Shown here one piece after another: positions 53,223-56,647 of a stretch of 56,647 nucleotides of DNA. The notes under the pieces were generated by a model that saw nothing but the letters and a program-made list of their open reading frames with translations, was not told the DNA's origin and did not search any database. The translations under genes and the position numbers were made by a program. Numbering within the stretch: the stretch's first letter is position 1; the number at the start of each line of letters is the position of its first letter. Origin of the DNA: Methanobrevibacter ruminantium (GTDB taxonomy: Archaea > Methanobacteriota > Methanobacteria > Methanobacteriales > Methanobacteriaceae); NCBI GenBank assembly GCA_004553595.1, contig SFKZ01000019.1:1-56647 (forward strand), written 5' to 3'.

Positions 53223-54218
53223 ATTAACACGAAAGAAGGATTATCTGAAGAAGTTCTTCAAAATTCCAAAAGAACTTCAAGAAGAAGACAAAAAGATGAC
53301 TCTGAGCCAGAAAGACAAACCGTATGTCCACAATGTGGTTCAACTGATTTGATTGGGGATTATGAAAGGGCAGAAGTGGTTTGTGCTAACTGTGGATTAG
53401 TTATTGATGAAAACCTTGTAGATATGGGTCCAGAATGGAGAGCATTCGACCATGAACAAAGAGACAAACGTACAAGAGTAGGTGCTCCTATTACTTACAC
53501 TATTCACGATAAAGGTTTAAGTACAATGATTGATTGGAGGAATAAGGACATCTATGGTAGAGATATTCCTGCAAGAAATAGAGCTCAATGGTACCGTTTA
53601 AGAAAATGGCAAAGAAAAATCAGAATTTCCGGTGCTACTGAACGTAACTTGGCTTTTGCATTAAGTGAATTAGACAGAGACTCTTCAAGATTAGGTCTTC
53701 CAAGAAGTGTAAGGGAAGCTGCTTCAGTTGTTTACAGAAGTGCAGTGGAAAACAAGCTTATCCGTGGAAGAAGTATTGAAGGAGTTGTAGCTGCTTCTTT
53801 ATATGCAGCTTGTAGAAGATGTAAAGTACCTCGTACTTTAGATGAAATTGCTGAAGTTTCTAGAGTAAGTAAAAAAGAAGTTGGAAGAACTTACAGATTC
53901 TTGACAAGAGAATTGAACATTAAGTTACCTCCTACATCTCCAGTAGACTATGTTCCAAGATTCGCAAGTGAACTTGGATTATCTGGTGAAGTGCAATCTA
54001 GATCCATTGAAATCATTGAAAAGGCAATGGAAAAAGGATTAACTTCCGGTAGAGGTCCAACTGGTGTAGCTGCTGCTGCATTATACATTGCATCTGTTTT
54101 ATTAGGTGAAAGAAAAACCCAAAGAGATGTTGCAGAAGTTGCAGGCGTAACTGAAGTAACTATCCGTAACAGATACAAAGAACTTACTGAACAATTAGAA
54201 ATGGGTGTAACTTTATAA
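53223..54218 (+). CDS. tfb: Transcription initiation factor TFB (non-canonical start)
   Basis: A protein of about 331 residues if read from ATT 53223. Zinc ribbon: Cys 35/38 (CPQCG) and 54/57 (CANCG). The B-finger/linker is EWRAFDHEQRDKRTRVGAP and the two cyclin repeats cover about 125-331, ending in the HTH TQRDVAEVAGVTEVTIRNRY. TFB recruits RNA polymerase to TBP-TATA. The first ATG/GTG/TTG in frame is TTG 53349, which would cut off half the zinc ribbon, so initiation must be upstream. Candidates are ATT 53223 (two bases after GGAG) and ACG 53229 (eight bases after). 99 bases after gar1. Confidence 0.88.
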   Translation: MNTKEGLSEEVLQNSKRTSRRRQKDDSEPERQTVCPQCGSTDLIGDYERAEVVCANCGLVIDENLVDMGPEWRAFDHEQRDKRTRVGAPITYTIHDKGLSTMIDWRNKDIYGRDIPARNRAQWYRLRKWQRKIRISGATERNLAFALSELDRDSSRLGLPRSVREAASVVYRSAVENKLIRGRSIEGVVAASLYAACRRCKVPRTLDEIAEVSRVSKKEVGRTYRFLTRELNIKLPPTSPVDYVPRFASELGLSGEVQSRSIEIIEKAMEKGLTSGRGPTGVAAAALYIASVLLGERKTQRDVAEVAGVTEVTIRNRYKELTEQLEMGVTL

Positions 54219-54303
54219 CACTCAATTCTTTTCTTTTTTTCTTTTTTTATTAATTCATTTTATTTTCAAAACCTTTTCATTTCAATTATTTTAATTCGTA
54301 TTA

Positions 54304-54347
54304 TATAGGACTATTTACAAGAATTTATAGGACTATTTACAAGAATT
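54304..54347. repeat. Perfect 22-bp tandem duplication
   Basis: The unit beginning TATAGGACTATTTACAAG occurs at 54304-54325 and again at 54326-54347 without change. Confidence 0.9.
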
Positions 54348-54452
54348 AAAAAAATCTTTTCTTAAAAATATTTAAAAAATAATTAAAAAAGTTAGAAAAT
54401 AGTTAGAAAATATTTTAAAGAAAATAATTAAAAAAAATACTTTCATGTAAAG

Positions 54453-54468
54453 TCATGTAATTACATGA
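54453..54468. terminator. 16-bp palindrome between convergent genes
   Basis: TCATGTAATTACATGA is a perfect palindrome about 60 bases beyond the glycosyltransferase stop; a likely hairpin for termination on the minus strand. Confidence 0.4.
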
Positions 54469-54525
54469 AGTAAAAAATAGTTATTAAAAAAATAAATTAA
54501 AAAGACTTATTTTTCAATTCAAGAG

Positions 54526-56457
54526 CTAATAAAGCTTTGAATATTTTTCAATGCTTAAGTCAAGATCATTTAGGATTTCAGTATTGTCCCATGGCTCTAC
54601 CTTATTCAAGTTTTCCTGATACTTGTCAAGATTATGTAAAAAGCTTTCAATCTTTTTGACATCCAGGTTCTCATGAGATTCTCCAAATCCTAACTTCTCA
54701 ACATAGAATCCATTCAATATCTGCTCGAAGTTCTTATGTGCAGGAGTGCTGTAGATAGGTTTCTTAAGATATATCGCCTCTGAAATCATAGTGAATCCAC
54801 CATTCACTATAATTGCCTTAGCTGTTCTCATATCCTCAAAGATTTGCTCTTCATTAAATGACCTATATGTCAAGTTCTCATCAACCTCATCCTTGTTGAA
54901 TCCATAAACAATGAATTTGTAATCAAGTTTCTTAAGCTCTTCCATAAGGTTTATGCTTGATTCTGCTGTCTGATAAACCAAAACATGCTCCCCTTCAACA
55001 GGCTCCAATTTCATTATCTCTTCCCTTAATACTGGAGGGTAAAGAGCAGTCATCTTGGGATGCTTTAATGGAGGATAGAAGAATGCTGTGATTATATGCC
55101 TTTTTGGCCTTAGGATATATGATTTGGTAACTGCCTTTGCAGTTAGCATATCCGCTTTGTGGTTTGGAGGATAATCATATTCGCATTGGGTCAACATATG
55201 GATATTGTCAAGGCTAATGAGTGGAATGTTCATGATCTTACTGAGCATACTGGAATAGTTTTCAAAATCTGATATGATAATGTTAGGCTTGATTCTTTTG
55301 CATTCCTTATATAATACATTGTATCCGTCCTTCAAGTTTGTAGGATTTGCCTTCAATGCCTTAAAGAATGTTTTCTTGGTTCTAACCACATTGTTTTCAT
55401 AGACAGTGTTGAATCCTCCAATTTCAAATACATTATCGAATTTGCTTGCGAGGAATTCATATGCCCTTTCGCTTGAGAAAATGTAAACATCATATTTTTT
55501 GGTTAAATGCTCAAGAATAACGCTGCTTCTGATTGCATGTCCCATTCCCTCTCCACAGACGGAATAGAATATTCTTTTCTTGCCTTGTGATCCTGCTGCC
55601 TCTTTAACAACAAGGCCAGTTTCATCTTCAGTAACTTCAACTAATTCGTTTTCTTCAATATCCCTGTCCTTGAGTTTATTGATTCTGTCTTTGATTTTTC
55701 TGTTTCTGGATTTTTCAGCAATCTTTTCCATGTCCACACTATCAAGTGCAGATATTGGGTCGTGACCGAACTCATAACCTAAGTCCTCTGCTGAAGTTCT
55801 TTTTCCTCTGAAGTCATTTACAGTACTTTTTCCATATTGCTTAAGTAATGTGTAAAGACCTTCCTCTTCAAGTCTTCTGGTGGAAACGCCGATTCTTGCA
55901 TTTCTTAGCACTTTAAATTCGCTGATTTCAGCAACACGTTCGATATAGTCAGTATCTTCACCAAAACTTAGATTTTCGTCAAATCCTCCAACTTCATCAT
56001 GCAATTCCTTTTTAGAGATGATCCCATAGCATCCTGCTCCATGAGGCTTTATGTTTTCAACAGCTATCATAAACCAGTTTGCAAGGTCGTGGAGATATTT
56101 GTCTCTTTTTTTCTCAGATAGTGGTGTCATTTGGGTAATTGCTACTCCCAAATCATCTGACTCAAACTCTTCAATCACATTGTTTAGGTAATTTTCAGTC
56201 AATTCCAAGTCAGAGTCTAAAAACAGTAGTATTTCTCCTTGAGCCACTTCTGCACCTCTATTTCTTCCAGGTCCAGGAAGCCCACCTTCTACAACAACAC
56301 AACCATTTTCCTTAGCAATCTCTCTAGTATTATCATCTGATTGTGCATCTGCAACAATGATTTCATAATCAGTAAAATCTTGGGATTTTATGCTTTCAAG
56401 CAATTTAGGAAGATATTCCTCTTCGTTGTATGTAGGTATGATAATACTAATTTTCAT
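54526..56457 (-). CDS. Two-domain glycosyltransferase (GT2 plus GT-B type)
   Basis: A protein of about 643 residues. Domain 1 (about 1-230) is a GT2 transferase: ISIIIPTYNEEEYLPKLLES at the start, DXD-type LFLDSDLEL, and GAGCYGIISKKELHDEVGGF. A charged linker (about 235-290) follows. Domain 2 (about 293-643) is GT-B-like: IFYSVCGEGMGHAIRSS resembles the glycine-rich acceptor loop of GT28/MJ1255-type enzymes, and VNGGFTMISEAIYLKKPIYS resembles the donor site. No membrane helix is obvious. It may build a surface glycan or glycolipid in two steps. ATG 56457 follows GAGATGA; ATG 56466 is an alternative. Confidence 0.82.
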   Translation of the reverse strand: MKISIIIPTYNEEEYLPKLLESIKSQDFTDYEIIVADAQSDDNTREIAKENGCVVVEGGLPGPGRNRGAEVAQGEILLFLDSDLELTENYLNNVIEEFESDDLGVAITQMTPLSEKKRDKYLHDLANWFMIAVENIKPHGAGCYGIISKKELHDEVGGFDENLSFGEDTDYIERVAEISEFKVLRNARIGVSTRRLEEEGLYTLLKQYGKSTVNDFRGKRTSAEDLGYEFGHDPISALDSVDMEKIAEKSRNRKIKDRINKLKDRDIEENELVEVTEDETGLVVKEAAGSQGKKRIFYSVCGEGMGHAIRSSVILEHLTKKYDVYIFSSERAYEFLASKFDNVFEIGGFNTVYENNVVRTKKTFFKALKANPTNLKDGYNVLYKECKRIKPNIIISDFENYSSMLSKIMNIPLISLDNIHMLTQCEYDYPPNHKADMLTAKAVTKSYILRPKRHIITAFFYPPLKHPKMTALYPPVLREEIMKLEPVEGEHVLVYQTAESSINLMEELKKLDYKFIVYGFNKDEVDENLTYRSFNEEQIFEDMRTAKAIIVNGGFTMISEAIYLKKPIYSTPAHKNFEQILNGFYVEKLGFGESHENLDVKKIESFLHNLDKYQENLNKVEPWDNTEILNDLDLSIEKYSKLY

Positions 56458-56551
56458 CTTTTTCATCTCGCTATATGGTTTTTTGCTGTATTGTTTGAGA
56501 ATTAAATATTATTTTTTTATTTAATTTATTTAAATTTTTATTTTTTTATGA

Positions 56552-56647
56552 ATTAGTTTCTATAGATTAGTTTCTATAGATTAGTTTCTATAGATTAGTT
56601 TCTATAGATTAGTTTCTATAGATTAGTTTCTATAGATTAGTTTCTAT
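56552..56647. repeat. 14-bp tandem array running off the window edge
   Basis: The unit ATTAGTTTCTATAG is repeated six times without change from 56552 to 56635, with 12 more bases of a seventh copy to the end of the window. Each junction holds the 8-bp palindrome TCTATAGA. The true length is unknown. It begins about 95 bases upstream of the glycosyltransferase start. Confidence 0.95.

Larger units (their letters stand above)
54219..54525. other. Convergent non-coding gap after tfb
   Basis: About 300 bases holding a 22-bp tandem duplication (54304-54347), A-rich runs and the 16-bp palindrome at 54453-54468. Confidence 0.5.

Noticed and set aside
56552..56647. CRISPR array
   Set aside because: Units are 14 bp and contiguous without unique spacers; no cas gene in the window.

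Overview
The window is a low-GC archaeal chromosome segment, most likely from a Methanobrevibacter-like member of the Methanobacteriales. The grounds are: a surface protein with pseudomurein-binding-type repeats; a YcaO/TfuA pair of the kind that thioamidates methyl-coenzyme M reductase; archaeal TFB, Gar1, archaeal DnaG, TiaS, Thg1-like and XerA-like proteins; a complete A-type ATP synthase operon with a double-hairpin K subunit; and GGTGA/GTGAT-type ribosome binding sites before most starts. Species cannot be fixed from the sequence alone.

Layout. 1-2706 is the 3' part of a large adhesin-like cell-wall protein. 3.3-9.2 kb holds a CBS-domain protein, an unknown protein, a minus-strand set (YcaO, TfuA, LarE-like sulfur transferase) and an M24 peptidase. 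9.2-9.9 kb is a non-coding stretch with a perfect 19-bp inverted repeat. 9.9-17.3 kb holds a FlaJ-like/class III pilin pair, an aldehyde dehydrogenase (possibly CofA), a tRNA-binding protein, a PRC-barrel protein, NadX, Thg1-like and JAMM proteins. 17.5-26.9 kb holds SerA, YbjQ, a TetR/radical-SAM operon, FdhD, a TIR-like protein, an HTH regulator and TiaS. 27.2-35.6 kb is the most unusual region: two tandem DUF3100-type membrane proteins (the second frameshifted), then a same-strand run of MmgE/PrpD, a U32-like TIM barrel, a fumarase-alpha-like Fe-S protein, a citryl-CoA-lyase-like protein, a nitroreductase and a small membrane protein. 36-45.2 kb is the ATP synthase operon (H-I-K-E-C-F-A-B-D), followed by tRNA-Gln and a tiny membrane protein. 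45.8-49.8 kb (minus) carries an ATP-grasp protein, XerA and DnaG; a 1.1-kb AT-rich gap follows. 50.9-56.6 kb has an RraA-like protein, a frameshifted Sir2, Gar1-TFB, a two-domain glycosyltransferase and a 14-bp tandem array running off the window edge.

How the genes work together. The YcaO-TfuA-LarE-like order suggests a local sulfur supply for McrA thioglycine formation. The MmgE/PrpD to citryl-CoA-lyase cluster, next to predicted transporters, looks like an uncharacterised organic-acid uptake and cleavage route. Three genes (both DUF3100 copies and TFB) have no ATG/GTG/TTG at the position where coding must begin. In the DUF3100 pair an ATT/ATC sits at a conserved place behind a ribosome binding site. 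Two apparent pseudogenes (second DUF3100, Sir2) each differ from an open frame by one base in a homopolymer, so assembly error is a live alternative.
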